The notes beneath the pieces are model-generated. The model had not been told where the DNA came from. It made no database searches and saw nothing but the letters and a program-made list of their open reading frames with translations. Below are positions 12,041-21,567 of a stretch of DNA of 64,000 nt, piece by piece. Within the stretch, counting starts at the first letter, position 1. Each line of letters begins with the position of its first letter. Location of the stretch: contig NZ_JNIV01000009.1 of the NCBI RefSeq assembly GCF_000701405.1, positions 12,912 to 76,911 of the forward strand, given 5' to 3'. Source of the stretch: Deinococcus marmoris DSM 12784. Lineage in GTDB: Bacteria > Deinococcota > Deinococci > Deinococcales > Deinococcaceae. Made by a program: the position numbers and the translations under genes.

Positions 12041-13675
12041 CTACTTGCCCCCCAGCGCCTCGGAAACCACGTCGCGGGCCTCCTCCATCACCTGCTTCAG
12101 ATGGTCCGCGCCCTTGAAGCTCTCGGCATAAATTTTGTACACGTCCTCGGTGCCGCTGGGCCGGGCGGCGAACCATGCCTCGGCTGTTGTTACCTTCAGG
12201 CCGCCGATGGGCGCGTCGTTGCCGGGGGCGCGGGTCAGGCGGGCGGTGATCGGATCGCCTCCCAGGGTCTGCGCCTTCACGTCCTCGGGCGACAGGTTGC
12301 CCAGAATCTTCTTCTGCGCGGGTGTGGCGGGGGCATCCTGACGGTCATAGGCGGTTGCGCCGTATTTCTCGGTCAGGTCCGCAAAGCGCTGACTGGGGGT
12401 CTTGCCCGTCTTGGCGGTCATCTCGGCGGCCAGCAGACCGGGGATCAGGCCATCCTTGTCGGTACTCCACGGGCTGCCGTCCAGGCGCAGGAAGCTGGCC
12501 CCGGCGGATTCCTCGCCGCCAAAGCCTAGATCACCCGTCAGCAGGCCGTCCACAAAATATTTGAAGCCCACTGGGACTTCCACCAGATTGCGGCCCAGTC
12601 CATTGGCCACACGGTCGATCAGCGCACTCGAAACCAGTGTTTTGCCCACGCCTGCCTCGGCACGCCAGCCGGGACGGTGCTGGAACAGGTAATCGATCAT
12701 CACCGCCAGATAGTGATTGGGGTTCATCAGGCCGTCGGCGGTCACGATGCCGTGCCTGTCCGCATCCGGGTCGTTGCCCACCGCCACGTCGAAATCGTCT
12801 TTGAGACGCAGCAGCCCGGCCATCGCGTAGGGGCTGGAGCAGTCCATGCGGATCTTGCCGTCCTTATCGACGCTCATGAAGGCGAAACGTGGATCGACGG
12901 TGTTGTTGACGATCTCGAAATTCAGGTTGTACTCGGCCAGGATCGCCTGCCAGACGGGCAGACTGGCCCCGCCCAGCGGATCGATACCGACATGCACGCC
13001 GCTTTCGCGGATGGCGTCCAGATCGATCACCTCGGGGAGCTGGCGCACGTAGGGGGTGATGAAGTCGAATTCTTCCAGCTTGCCCATCGCGTCTTCCAGG
13101 GACAGGCGTTTCACGTCGCGCATTTCATTTTCCAGAATGGCGTTGGCGCGGGCCTGCACCGCCCCGGTCACGTCGGTGTCGGCGGGACCGCCACTGGGCG
13201 GGTTGTACTTGAAACCGCCGTCCTGCGGGGGGTTGTGGCTGGGCGTGATCACGATGCCATCCGCCGTTCCGCCCTGGCCCGCGCGGTTGTGTTGCAAGAT
13301 CGCGTGGCTGATCAGGGGCGTGGGGGTCATCACGCCGGGCTGCACGCACACGCGCACGCCGTTGGCGGTCAGCACCTCCAGGGCACTCATCCACGCGGGT
13401 TCGGACAGGGCGTGGGAATCCAGGCCCATGAACAGCGGCCCGCTGATGCCCGCCGCTGCGCGGTGTTCGGCCACCGCCTGCGCCACCGCCAGAATGTGCG
13501 CCTCGTTGAAGGTGCCGTTCAGGCTGGTTCCCCGGTGGCCGCTGGTGCCAAATGCCACGCGCTGGAGGGGATCGGAGACATCCGGGCGCGTCTCATAATA
13601 GTGCGCCACCAGACGGGGGATGTTGGTCAGCAGGCTCTGAGGAGCGGGTTTTCCGGCCAGTTCGCTGATGGTCAT
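12041..13675 (-). CDS. pgm: Phosphoglucomutase (alpha-D-glucose specific)
   Basis: 544 residues interconverting glucose-1-P and glucose-6-P, linking glycogen or cell-envelope sugars with glycolysis. Visible signatures are [10 protein letters not shown] (about 43-51), the phosphoserine loop [12 protein letters not shown] with Ser146, the Mg loop [10 protein letters not shown] (about 300-309) and the sugar-binding [12 protein letters not shown]. The C-terminal phosphate-binding [15 protein letters not shown] is intact. The ATG at 13675 ([11 protein letters not shown]) gives the family N-terminus; an upstream in-frame ATG adds 33 residues that look non-coding. Confidence 0.95.
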   Translation of the reverse strand: MTISELAGKPAPQSLLTNIPRLVAHYYETRPDVSDPLQRVAFGTSGHRGTSLNGTFNEAHILAVAQAVAEHRAAAGISGPLFMGLDSHALSEPAWMSALEVLTANGVRVCVQPGVMTPTPLISHAILQHNRAGQGGTADGIVITPSHNPPQDGGFKYNPPSGGPADTDVTGAVQARANAILENEMRDVKRLSLEDAMGKLEEFDFITPYVRQLPEVIDLDAIRESGVHVGIDPLGGASLPVWQAILAEYNLNFEIVNNTVDPRFAFMSVDKDGKIRMDCSSPYAMAGLLRLKDDFDVAVGNDPDADRHGIVTADGLMNPNHYLAVMIDYLFQHRPGWRAEAGVGKTLVSSALIDRVANGLGRNLVEVPVGFKYFVDGLLTGDLGFGGEESAGASFLRLDGSPWSTDKDGLIPGLLAAEMTAKTGKTPSQRFADLTEKYGATAYDRQDAPATPAQKKILGNLSPEDVKAQTLGGDPITARLTRAPGNDAPIGGLKVTTAEAWFAARPSGTEDVYKIYAESFKGADHLKQVMEEARDVVSEALGGK

Positions 13676-13830
13676 AGTGGGCAGTTTAGCGGGGGACGGC
13701 CCGGCAGCCGGGCAACATGAGCAAAGGTCAGGCCCAGGCTGGACAAAAAGCCTGTCGCCCGCCCCGGCGCTCACGTTTCATAAATGTAACGGTCACCCAA
13801 TTTGGCGTGGGATGGGGCAAAGTGAGCAGC

Positions 13831-14409
13831 ATGAAGAAAATGATGATGGCGGCTATGGGCGTGGGACTGACCGGGATGCTGGCGAGTTGCGGAAGCGGAA
13901 GTGCGCCAGACGGCAGCGCCGAGGGTAGAATTACCAGCGTTCGCACAGAATATCGCCAGGGTTCAGCCACAGGTGGTTTTATCGCCTGCAACAATGTGAC
14001 CAACAACCCAGGACGCACACAGCAGACCCAGGTGGCAATGCGTTTCACGCTGGCCGGAACTATTGAGTCCATCAAGATTGGCCTCAAGGGCAACACCAAT
14101 GGCGACAGAGATGACAACTTCACCACCACCGCGACAGGGCAACAACTGGCAGACCTCGGCAATGGAAACTACAAAGTTCTGTTCAACGCCAATTCGGGAG
14201 CAGCGGGGGAAATGCTGCCTCAGAGCATCGTCGTGACCCCTGCTGCCGTGAAAGTCAAAGTGGTCACGGCAAGCAACTTCCTCGGGAGTTTCTACCCACG
14301 AATTGATGTCAAGACGGGAACTGCCAACTTTCCCATCATTGCCCTGAATCTCAGCACCAATGTTTACCGTGACTGTGCCGTCACGAGCGTTACGGGCGAA
14401 GATATCTGA
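13831..14409 (+). CDS. Small secreted lipoprotein, paralog A
   Basis: 192 residues. A signal peptide MKKMMMAAMGVGLTGMLASC ends in a lipobox (LAS-C), so it is probably lipid-anchored outside the inner membrane. The mature part is beta-rich and contains FIACNNVTNNPG, LAGTIESIKIGLKG, SIVVTPAAVKVKVVTASNF and a late Cys (YRDCAVTS). The next gene (14527) has the same layout, including CNN after the N-terminal third, a GTI core, IVVTP and a final Cys, and the same GTGAGCAGCATGAA start context, so the two arose by duplication. Function unknown. Confidence 0.75.
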   Translation: MKKMMMAAMGVGLTGMLASCGSGSAPDGSAEGRITSVRTEYRQGSATGGFIACNNVTNNPGRTQQTQVAMRFTLAGTIESIKIGLKGNTNGDRDDNFTTTATGQQLADLGNGNYKVLFNANSGAAGEMLPQSIVVTPAAVKVKVVTASNFLGSFYPRIDVKTGTANFPIIALNLSTNVYRDCAVTSVTGEDI

Positions 14410-14426
14410 TCCGACTTTCAGTCGTG

Positions 14427-14455
14427 CGCCGGAGCCTCGTGCCCCGGCGTTTTTT
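14427..14455 (+). terminator. Terminator after lipoprotein A
   Basis: CGCCGG (14427-14432) pairs with CCGGCG (14444-14449), then TTTTTT. It separates the two paralogous lipoprotein genes, so each is probably transcribed on its own. Confidence 0.8.
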
Positions 14456-14526
14456 ATGGTCTGTCCTCAGCTTTCCTGAAGGCAGGCGTCACGCTCGGAT
14501 CAGCTTCATAGGCCACAGTGAGCAGC

Positions 14527-15108
14527 ATGAAAAGACTGTTGATGGCGGCTGTAGGACTGACGGGCGTGCTGGCGAGTTGTGGCGGCGTGGAAGTCATCAT
14601 TGATCCTGGCATCGTGCCCGTGAGCAACCTGCGCCTCCTGAGCTACACCAGTCAGTACACGCTGGCAAATGACGCTGTGGATACCAAAAGTGGGACTGTC
14701 TACTCCAAGGGAACGCCGATCATCTGCAACAACCTGAACACCCGCCTGAGCGTTGATGTCACGTTCAACGGCACCATCAACCAGTTCGGGGCGCGACTGG
14801 AAGGCCGGGATACTGGAATGACCAAGACGATCTATTCCAACGCTCTCGGTAATGTTCCTTCGGGCAATCCCTCCACCTTTGAGTTCGTTGTTGGGCCAAA
14901 CACCGCGCCCCTGAGTGTTCAGCCCAGAGGCTTGAGCGCCCAAGCCATTGTCGTTACACCCGTCAACACCATCTCGGTTCAGGGGGCGTCCTTCGTGACC
15001 GTGCAGGCCCAGAGCGGCGACGGAACGGTCAGCAATTCTGTGTCCAGCGTGCAGGCCCTGCCCATCGCAAATTGCAATACGGGCGGCGCTCAGCCCCTCT
15101 CGAACTGA
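14527..15108 (+). CDS. Small secreted lipoprotein, paralog B
   Basis: About 193 residues with signal peptide MKRLLMAAVGLTGVLASC and a lipobox Cys. The mature domain is beta-rich: PIICNNLNTRLSVDVTFNGTINQFGARLEGRD, AQAIVVTPVNTISVQGASFVTVQ and a terminal region with Cys (PIANCNTGG). It is a diverged duplicate of the gene at 13831. A GTG three codons upstream (14518) is an alternative start in the shared string GTGAGCAGCATGAA. The two conserved cysteines could form a disulfide. Function unknown. Confidence 0.75.
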   Translation: MKRLLMAAVGLTGVLASCGGVEVIIDPGIVPVSNLRLLSYTSQYTLANDAVDTKSGTVYSKGTPIICNNLNTRLSVDVTFNGTINQFGARLEGRDTGMTKTIYSNALGNVPSGNPSTFEFVVGPNTAPLSVQPRGLSAQAIVVTPVNTISVQGASFVTVQAQSGDGTVSNSVSSVQALPIANCNTGGAQPLSN

Positions 15109-15124
15109 GCTTTCACCATCTGCA

Positions 15125-15153
15125 AGCCGCCCCAATATCGGGGCGGCTTTTTC
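15125..15153 (+). terminator. Terminator after lipoprotein B
   Basis: AGCCGCCCC (15125-15133) pairs with GGGGCGGCT (15140-15148), followed by TTTTT. It lies 16 bp after the stop codon. Confidence 0.9.
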
Positions 15154-15163
15154 ATTGCAATAC

Positions 15164-17341
15164 TCAGGCAATCAGCGGATGCAACTCGCCTGCGCTGACC
15201 AGCCCCAGCCAGTGCAGGGCGCGGCTGGCGCTGACGTACAGCAACCGGCGTTCGTACTCGGTACTTTCATCATAGGTCTGCACATTGGCGCTGCTCACGA
15301 TAGCCGCGCTAAATTCCAGCCCCTTGGCGAGACTGACCGGCAGGATGACCAGCCCGCCCCGGAAACGGTGTTCCTGCGTGGTGATCGGCTGGGCGTCGGT
15401 GTCGAAGTCGCGCAATGCTTCGGCCAGTCGGTCCGCGTCCACGGCGCGGCGGGTCACGATGGCGATGTTGACGTGTCCGGCGGCCTGCGCGTCCTTGACG
15501 GCCTGGGCGATCAAGGGGAGTTCGCCGTTCGGGGCATCTGCGGGTCCGGTGTAGCGCTGGACCTCGGCCCCGTCGCGGTCCACGCCCTGCACCTGCGCGG
15601 CGCGGTTGTAGGTGGCGGCAATCCGTGCGCCCAGTTCGGTGATCTGCTTGGTACTGCGGTAGGTGCGGCCCAGCGTCAGCACCTCCGCGCCGGGCAGCAC
15701 GGCCTGCACCGCCTCCCAGTTGCTTGGCCCCTTGTAGCCGTGCATGCCCTGATTCAGATCGCCCAGCGCGGTCAGGTGTCCGGCCCGCGTGGCACGGCCC
15801 AGCAGCGCGTACAGCAGCGGCGAATAGTCCTGCGCCTCGTCCAGCACCACATGGTCAAAGGGTTCCAGAACGCGCCCCACCTGCCGCCCGATCCCCCCCG
15901 TGAACGCCTGCACCGCCAGCATGAGCGGCAACTCGGTGGCGTCGGCGTGGGCGCGGCGGGGGGTGGGAATGCCGCTCAGGGGATCGGTGGCGAGCAGGGC
16001 AATCTCGCGTTCAGTCAACAGGCCGCTGGCTGCCAATGCCTCAGGGCTGCCCAGCAGGCGGCGGGCCTCGGTGACGGGGGTGGTGCTGGCGAAGATGCGG
16101 CCCAGGAGCGCGGTAATGGGCGCGGAGAGCTGGCGCAGCACACTGGCTTCCTCGTCGTCGGGGACGTTCAGGTGCGAGATGGCCAGATCTTCCACGGCCC
16201 GGCGAAAGCCCGCGCGGTAGCCGCTCAGCGGATCGGCGGCGAACACGTCCCGCAGGATGGCGTGCAAGTCGGTATCGCTCAGGGCAAAGATTTGCGGATC
16301 ACGTCTGTTCAGGGCCACCTCTTCCCGCAATGACTGGCCGCGCAAGGAGGCGTTAAAGCGGTTCCACAGATGGGTGCGGATCACGTCCAGCATGCGGGCG
16401 TCCCCCAGCAACTTGGCCCGCCTCCAGGCCAGCGCGCGGCGGGTGTTGTCGTGATCGGTCAGCAGCAGCGTCAGAGTGCGGTCCGTGACCTCCAGCTTTT
16501 CCAGACCCAGCAGCCCTATCGCCCAGCTTTCGGGCGTGGTCACATTGACGGCCCCGATGCCCAGTTCGGGCAGGATTCGAGCGGCGTAGGTGGCCAGCAC
16601 GCGGTTGGGCATCAGCACCATGCACGCCTCGGCCCGCGCCTGATGCGGCCCGCGTTCGGCGTTGGTCATCCAGGCCAGACGGTGAAAGCCGATGGTGGTC
16701 TTGCCCGAACCCGCCGCACCCTGAATGATCACCGGAGTTCCGGCGGGGTAACGCATGGCGGTGTTCTGCTCGGGCTGGAGCGTCTCCACCACGTCGCGCA
16801 TTCCGGCGGTGCTGCCTTCTTCCAGCCTTCGCAGCAGCACTTCCTCGCGGCCCCCGGTGTCGCCTCCGGCCTCGTCGTCGTACAGATCGGTAACGCGGTG
16901 CAGCGTTTTGGCCGCAATGTCCAGTTGCCGCCGCCGCTTGATGGTGCCCTCACCGCCCCGGCGCGGTGTCCAGCCCAGCGCATCGGAGTAGAACAGGCTG
17001 CCCACCTCGCTGTCCCAGCCCACCACGCTGTGCGGCCCCTTCACGTCGCGAAAGCCGTGCTTGCCGATGTACAGCGTCTGCTCGCGCCCGCCCACGCGCA
17101 CCTTCAGGCTGCCGAAGTACGGATGATGCACATGCGGAGACAGCATGGCGGCATGTTCGCCCGCCTCGTCGGCCAGGATGATGCTGGTTTCCAGGTCCGC
17201 GCCCATCTGGCGGTCCCGGTCCTCCCAGAAATCGATCTGGCGCAGCATGGCGTCCACCGTGCCTTTCAAGTGCGTGGTCTCGGGTTGGAAGTCTGGATGG
17301 TTGTCGTGGATGGGTGGGCGGGCAGAAGCAGGGGCAGACAT
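15164..17341 (-). CDS. HelD-like superfamily 1 helicase
   Basis: 725 residues, UvrD/Rep-type SF1 helicase. Walker A GAAGSGKTTIGFHRLAW, Walker B/DEAD-like motif HVVLDEAQDYSPLLYALLGRA, motif III-like GDLNQGMHGY, motif IV TYRSTKQI, and motifs V/VI LAKGLEFSAAIVSSA and RRLLYVSASRAL are all present. About 200 residues precede Walker A, as in HelD/helicase IV proteins that release RNA polymerase from stalled complexes, rather than in UvrD, where Walker A is N-terminal. The ATG at 17341 (MSAPASARPP) is preferred over a frame extension to 17482. Whether it acts on RNA polymerase or DNA is not decided by the sequence. Confidence 0.85.
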   Translation of the reverse strand: MSAPASARPPIHDNHPDFQPETTHLKGTVDAMLRQIDFWEDRDRQMGADLETSIILADEAGEHAAMLSPHVHHPYFGSLKVRVGGREQTLYIGKHGFRDVKGPHSVVGWDSEVGSLFYSDALGWTPRRGGEGTIKRRRQLDIAAKTLHRVTDLYDDEAGGDTGGREEVLLRRLEEGSTAGMRDVVETLQPEQNTAMRYPAGTPVIIQGAAGSGKTTIGFHRLAWMTNAERGPHQARAEACMVLMPNRVLATYAARILPELGIGAVNVTTPESWAIGLLGLEKLEVTDRTLTLLLTDHDNTRRALAWRRAKLLGDARMLDVIRTHLWNRFNASLRGQSLREEVALNRRDPQIFALSDTDLHAILRDVFAADPLSGYRAGFRRAVEDLAISHLNVPDDEEASVLRQLSAPITALLGRIFASTTPVTEARRLLGSPEALAASGLLTEREIALLATDPLSGIPTPRRAHADATELPLMLAVQAFTGGIGRQVGRVLEPFDHVVLDEAQDYSPLLYALLGRATRAGHLTALGDLNQGMHGYKGPSNWEAVQAVLPGAEVLTLGRTYRSTKQITELGARIAATYNRAAQVQGVDRDGAEVQRYTGPADAPNGELPLIAQAVKDAQAAGHVNIAIVTRRAVDADRLAEALRDFDTDAQPITTQEHRFRGGLVILPVSLAKGLEFSAAIVSSANVQTYDESTEYERRLLYVSASRALHWLGLVSAGELHPLIA

Positions 17342-17454
17342 CGCCGCCCAGAATACGGGGTCTGGGCAGCGGGAAAAGGGATGCTTGGGATTGACTTTAA
17401 GGGGGTGGGTTGTTCGGGGATTTTGTTGCTCAGCGGGAGGGGTGGCTGTTTGCG

Positions 17455-17600
17455 GTTTAACCCCTCCGGCGCTCCGCGCCACCTCCCCTTAGAAGGGAGG
17501 CAAGGGGCAGTTTGATTTACGTTTACACCCTCCTAGACGAGATCTTTTAGCTCCCTCCCTCCTTGCGGGGGAGGGTTGGGGAGGGGGGTGGCGGGCGCAG
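17455..17600. repeat. GC-rich intergenic repeat-like spacer
   Basis: Contains CCCTCCGGCGCTCCGCGCC, CCTCCCCTTAGAAGGGAGG (an inverted repeat with a short loop) and then GCGGGGGAGGGTTGGGGAG. Composition and internal symmetry differ from neighbouring sequence, and no gene is present between 17342 and 17612. This type of C/G-tract spacer is often dispersed in GC-rich genomes; no second copy occurs in this window. Confidence 0.4.
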
Positions 17601-17612
17601 CCTGCCCTTCTC

Positions 17613-18731
17613 TTACCCCGCCACCGCTTCAGCTTCCGCCAGCTCCCCGATCTGCTCGCCCGACTCGTCCAGCACAAACTTGTCAATATATGGCGAGTTC
17701 ATCAGATGCAGCGCGCCCATGTACTTGAGGCGGAATTTGACATAGCTGCCCACCTTCAGCCCGGCCTCGTTTTCGCCCACGTTCAGCACCAGCATGTCAC
17801 TGCTGCCGCCGATCACTTCCAGACGCTCGTCCACAGGTTCCAGATACTGCGGCGAGATGTCCAGGTAACCCACGTCCAGAATGGCGCGGTGGCTGGTGCT
17901 GCCGCTGCTCTCGGCCTCGGCGGTGACGCCAAAGGGGTTCTTACCCAGCGTGCCGGAGGGCATCGTGGGCTTCTCGGCCAGTTCGATGACCTGGGCGTGC
18001 AATTCCAGCACGTCGTCGTGCATGCCGGCGAAGGTGTCCTCGGCAACTAAATCCTGCCCGAAGAACAGCGCCTCGCCAATGCGGAAGTGGTTGATGGCCT
18101 GGGGCAAGCCGCCCGCGATCAGTAGTGGGATGGTCACGGTGGTCCCGGCGCTGACCCACTGGATTTCCACGTTGTTCTTCAGCTCGATGATCTTCTTGTA
18201 CAGGCCCAGTTGAATCAGCTTGTCCTCGCTGGGCATCACACCGTTCAGACAATTCAGGTTGGTGCCGATACCGATAATTTTGATGTTCGGAAGCTGAAAG
18301 ACCTGGGCGTAAAACGCCTCGATGTCCTCGCGCAGCACGCCCTCGCGCAGATCGCCCATCTCGATCATGATGATGATCAGGTGCTGCCGGTCCTGACGCA
18401 CGGCCTCGGCAGAGATGGCGCGGATGGTCTCCAGTTCGGTGTTGAAGCTCACGTCCGCCCAGGTCACGAGGTCCTCGATTAAAGCGGAGGCGGGCGGCTT
18501 GATGTACACCGTCTGCGCCCCCGGACTCAGCTCCTTGATGGCCCGCAGGTTGCTGATACGCGAGTCCAGCAGTTCCAGACGGCCCAGGCGAATCACTTCG
18601 TTCAGAAACAACTTGTTGCCGCACAGCAGCTTGGTGGTGATGCCCCAGTCGATGTGATGCTCACCAAACAGGGTTTCCAGAAAGTCGAAATTGGCCTGCA
18701 ATTTGGGGCGGTTCAGCGTCAGATATGCCAT
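17613..18731 (-). CDS. PLP-dependent alanine/ornithine racemase-family protein
   Basis: 372 residues, fold type III (alanine racemase N-terminal TIM barrel). The Schiff-base lysine is probably in DWGITTKLLCGN near residue 34. IIIMIEMGDLREGVLREDIEAF matches the conserved segment of ornithine racemase-type enzymes, as do the asparagine in IGIGTNLNCLNGV and VSAGTTVTIPLL. The C-terminal domain (DISPQYLEPVDERLEVIGGSSDMLVL) is the beta domain. Substrate not certain; ornithine racemase is the best guess. A GNAT gene lies 12 bp upstream, so the two form an operon. D. radiodurans walls contain ornithine, a possible link. Confidence 0.75.
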   Translation of the reverse strand: MAYLTLNRPKLQANFDFLETLFGEHHIDWGITTKLLCGNKLFLNEVIRLGRLELLDSRISNLRAIKELSPGAQTVYIKPPASALIEDLVTWADVSFNTELETIRAISAEAVRQDRQHLIIIMIEMGDLREGVLREDIEAFYAQVFQLPNIKIIGIGTNLNCLNGVMPSEDKLIQLGLYKKIIELKNNVEIQWVSAGTTVTIPLLIAGGLPQAINHFRIGEALFFGQDLVAEDTFAGMHDDVLELHAQVIELAEKPTMPSGTLGKNPFGVTAEAESSGSTSHRAILDVGYLDISPQYLEPVDERLEVIGGSSDMLVLNVGENEAGLKVGSYVKFRLKYMGALHLMNSPYIDKFVLDESGEQIGELAEAEAVAG

Positions 18732-18743
18732 AAGTTCGCCTCC

Positions 18744-19196
18744 CTAGCGTTGCAGGCGCATTTCGAGATACTTGTTGGTGAAGCCCAGTCGCTCGTACAG
18801 CTTCCTGGCGGGATTGTGAGGCTCGACGTGCAGGGCAACGTTCCCCTCCACATTCGCCAGCACGGTTTCCATCAATTGTTTGCCCAGGCCACGCCCGCGC
18901 GTCTTGCCGTGGACGGCAATGTAGACCAGGATATTTTCGGGAATGAAGCCGCCCATGCCGGTGCGGTTGGTGATCACCGCGCCCAGGATTTCCCCATCTT
19001 CTTCGGCGTAAGTGACGCTGCCGCCTCGCTCACGGGCGTAGGCAAGGCACGCCTGAATGTCGTGCAGGGCGTCGCCGTACTCATCCAGATGCGTATGCAG
19101 AAATTCGGCGACGCGCCCGCCGTCCTCGGCGCTCAGGGTCTCCGGGGCATCTGGCCCCAACGTGTAATTTTTGATGTTCAGGGTTTGAATGGTCAT
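18744..19196 (-). CDS. GNAT-family N-acetyltransferase
   Basis: About 150 residues. The acetyl-CoA site is visible in VYIAVHGKTRGRGLGKQLMETVLANVEGNVALHVEPHNPARKLYERLGF (pattern RGxGLG, then the N-A-LYERLGF of motif B). The ATG at 19196 (MTIQTLN) has a GAGGGG-type ribosome-binding site; an in-frame start 15 codons upstream is less likely. It is the first gene of a pair with the racemase-like gene 12 bp downstream, so the acceptor may be an amino acid related to that racemase, which is inference. Confidence 0.85.
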   Translation of the reverse strand: MTIQTLNIKNYTLGPDAPETLSAEDGGRVAEFLHTHLDEYGDALHDIQACLAYARERGGSVTYAEEDGEILGAVITNRTGMGGFIPENILVYIAVHGKTRGRGLGKQLMETVLANVEGNVALHVEPHNPARKLYERLGFTNKYLEMRLQR

Positions 19197-19392
19197 TCTT
19201 CCCCTCCTCTTTGCCCCCAAGGTTAAGGGCAGATGTGTCATGGCCGCCTCTCGCCCGCTTGAGCAAAATTTGAGCTTGAGGACGGCAATCCGTAGGGCGA
19301 CAAAAGAAAAGGCCGCCCCGCAGCAACAGGGCAGCCTAACGCAGGGGGGCGGAACGATTTGGAAGATGCGGCACGGCGCAAGGAGAAGGAAA

Positions 19393-19575
19393 CTACTCGC
19401 GCCTGTTTGGCTCGGTGCGAATGGCCCAGTTCAGACCGAAGATGGATAACCACGAGACAAATCCGTACCAGGGACTGTAATGGCCCCAAATCTGATCAAC
19501 GCCCCACGAGAGGACGAGTAACAAGAGCAGCAAAGGCAACGAGCGCAACAGATAACGGCGAAAGCGGGGACTCAT
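19393..19575 (-). CDS. Small membrane protein (60 aa)
   Basis: MSPRFRRYLLRSLPLLLLLLVLSWGVDQIWGHYSPWYGFVSWLSIFGLNWAIRTEPNRRE, read in short parts: an arginine-rich head, a Leu-rich span at about 11-28, an aromatic turn (GHYSPWYGF) and a second span at about 36-50. The topology is two helices with both ends inside. A start 16 codons upstream is possible. No family recognised. It is in line with, but 194 bp beyond, the GNAT gene and adjacent to the DUF3293-like gene. Confidence 0.55.
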   Translation of the reverse strand: MSPRFRRYLLRSLPLLLLLLVLSWGVDQIWGHYSPWYGFVSWLSIFGLNWAIRTEPNRRE

Positions 19576-19628
19576 GGCCGGATTGTTCGCCCGGCCAGTC
19601 AATCGCAATGTGGCCCTCTCCACGGCTA

Positions 19629-20048
19629 TCAGGCTTTCAGAAGCCTCGCCCAGAACCGTTCCACCCGCACTCTACCCAGCTCTAACCAGACCAGAGACAC
19701 CCTCCGCCCCACGCCAAAGAGGACGGCAGCCTGAGCAAAACGCCGCCCCAGTTGTGCTGCCTGCTTCAAGGTCAGGCCGGGCAAGATCACGGACGGTTCG
19801 GCCCACTGCCCCTCGCCGTTGACACCGGGCAAATGTGGGCGCGAGGCGATCAGGGCTAGCAATTCACGCCCGGCCCACAGGTTATCGGCTTCCGGCTGAT
19901 GCTGCCCGCCCGGATTCCAGGCCGTGACGATGGCCCAGGTTCCAGCAGCCCAGGAAGGCGCGGCGGCTGAGGGTTCGGAGACAAGGCGAAAGCGTTCACC
20001 CGGTGTGCCGTAGCTGGCTGACAGGAAGGCGGCGCGCTGTGCCGTCAT
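19629..20048 (-). CDS. DUF3293-like protein
   Basis: 139 residues, soluble. The segment WAIVTAWNPGGQHQPEADNLWAGREL has the TAWNP...N pattern of the DUF3293 family, and the C-terminal third (FAQAAVLFGVGRRVSLVWLELGRVRVERF) fits the family's closing strand pair. Function unknown in the literature I know. It follows the secreted 125-aa protein by 6 bp and so is the third gene of a truD operon. Confidence 0.6.
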   Translation of the reverse strand: MTAQRAAFLSASYGTPGERFRLVSEPSAAAPSWAAGTWAIVTAWNPGGQHQPEADNLWAGRELLALIASRPHLPGVNGEGQWAEPSVILPGLTLKQAAQLGRRFAQAAVLFGVGRRVSLVWLELGRVRVERFWARLLKA

Positions 20049-20054
20049 TCCCGG

Positions 20055-20432
20055 CTACCGGTTCACGATGGCTGCCGTGTTCAGAACCACGCCCTGGCGG
20101 AAGCGCAGCACGACGCTGACCTTCTGACCCGGCTTGAAATTGCCACCCAGCACCACGCGGTAGCCCGAGCCGCCGCTGAGAACCAGATTGCCAGTGATCG
20201 GCACGGACGCCACCACCTCGCAGCGGGGGGCGCATTTCATCAGGCGGGCGCGGCCCAGGCTGCTCCAGACACCCAGCAACTCATCCGGCTTGGACGCGCC
20301 GATGCGGCCCGTCAGGAGTGCGCCGCCGTAACTGGGCATCAATTTCAGATCGGCAGACAGTCCGGCAGGATTCTGGGCCGACGCGCCCGGAACCAGCAGG
20401 AAGACCGCCAGCGCCGCCGCTTTCAGCTTCAT
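20055..20432 (-). CDS. Secreted protein of unknown function (125 aa)
   Basis: Signal peptide [19 protein letters not shown] with a likely cleavage after ASA, then a short beta-rich domain with two close cysteines ([10 protein letters not shown]) that could form a loop disulfide. The C-terminal half, [34 protein letters not shown], is strand-rich. The ATG overlaps the truD stop (ATGA), so translation is coupled to a cytosolic tRNA enzyme, although no functional link is evident. Confidence 0.7.
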   Translation of the reverse strand: MKLKAAALAVFLLVPGASAQNPAGLSADLKLMPSYGGALLTGRIGASKPDELLGVWSSLGRARLMKCAPRCEVVASVPITGNLVLSGGSGYRVVLGGNFKPGQKVSVVLRFRQGVVLNTAAIVNR

Positions 20433-21502
20433 TCCTCTCCTCCGGCGTCTTCAGCGCTGTCCGCGTCCACCGGCCCGGCGCTGTCCACCTCGGTCTTCAT
20501 CACCTCGCGCAAGACGCTGGTGGCGAAGCTGCCCTTGGGCAGGGTGAAAGACAGCGTGTAGCCGTCCTCCTGCGGGGTGACGCTGGCCTCCTCGGGGAAC
20601 ACGCGGGTTAATCGGCGGTCCCCACGCCGGGAGGAGAACACGCCCGGCGTCAGGTCAAAGAGGGCCAGGGCCTCGGCTTCCAGCGCCCCGGCTTCCAGCG
20701 TCAGCGGTTTGGTCTTCTTGCCGAACAACGTGCCGGTGGCGCTGACCTCGCCGCGTTCGGCGCGGGGCGACTCGGCAGCGGCGTCCTCGACCAGAAAGAC
20801 CCCGCCCGTATCGTGCTTCTTTGCCATATCGCCCGCCAGCAACGAGGCGAACAGACCGCGTTCCAGACGCAGGCTGAGAGAAGCGTTGAACACCGCACTC
20901 TGCACGCTGGAGATCAGGAAGCGGCGCACGCGTGGGTCACGCAGACGCGATTCGCCGCGCAGCACGCGGAGACCCTCCTCGGCATTCAGGCCGCCCAGGC
21001 CGAAGCGTTGCGGACCAAAGTAATTGGGCACGCCCCCCACACCGAGCAGATTCAGGACGGCTTCAGCCTCGGCTGCGCCGCCCGCCGCGTCCCGCACGCG
21101 CACCACGAAGCGGTTGCCGCGCAGGTGGCCCATGCCCAGTTTGTTGCCGTGCCGGGTGGTGTCCAGAATCCGCACGCCGTCCAGCGCAAATTCGCCCAGC
21201 CGCCGCTCGTACTTGGCGGGCACGCTGAGCCACTGCGTTGTCACGGCGTGTCGGTCTTTCAGGCCCGCCACGCCAATGTCGCGGTCACGCACGCCCACCT
21301 GGGCGCTCAGTTCGCGCAGGACATGGGCGGTGGTGTGCCCGGTCTTCTCCACATGCAGGTACAGATGATCGCCCTCACCCGAAAGCGGATACGCACCCAC
21401 TTCCTCTACCCGGAAATCCTGGGCTTCAGCGCGCAGCGTTCCGCCCGTTCCTGCCGATTCCGTCAGCGCCCGCAGGGCTGCCCATTCAAACACCAGACTC
21501 AC
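20429..21502 (-). CDS. truD: tRNA pseudouridine(13) synthase
   Basis: 357 residues. It converts U13 of some tRNAs to pseudouridine. Signatures: [34 protein letters not shown] with the catalytic Asp of [25 protein letters not shown] and [16 protein letters not shown]. The C-terminal tail after about residue 335 is acidic and probably disordered. Length normal for the family. First gene of a coupled set with a secreted protein and a DUF3293-like protein. Confidence 0.94.
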   Translation of the reverse strand: MSLVFEWAALRALTESAGTGGTLRAEAQDFRVEEVGAYPLSGEGDHLYLHVEKTGHTTAHVLRELSAQVGVRDRDIGVAGLKDRHAVTTQWLSVPAKYERRLGEFALDGVRILDTTRHGNKLGMGHLRGNRFVVRVRDAAGGAAEAEAVLNLLGVGGVPNYFGPQRFGLGGLNAEEGLRVLRGESRLRDPRVRRFLISSVQSAVFNASLSLRLERGLFASLLAGDMAKKHDTGGVFLVEDAAAESPRAERGEVSATGTLFGKKTKPLTLEAGALEAEALALFDLTPGVFSSRRGDRRLTRVFPEEASVTPQEDGYTLSFTLPKGSFATSVLREVMKTEVDSAGPVDADSAEDAGGEE

Positions 21503-21567
21503 GATTGCAGCAGCCTATCCCGGCTTCCTGCGGCGGGCGTGAGAGGGCGCGGGCGGGGGAGCCATGC

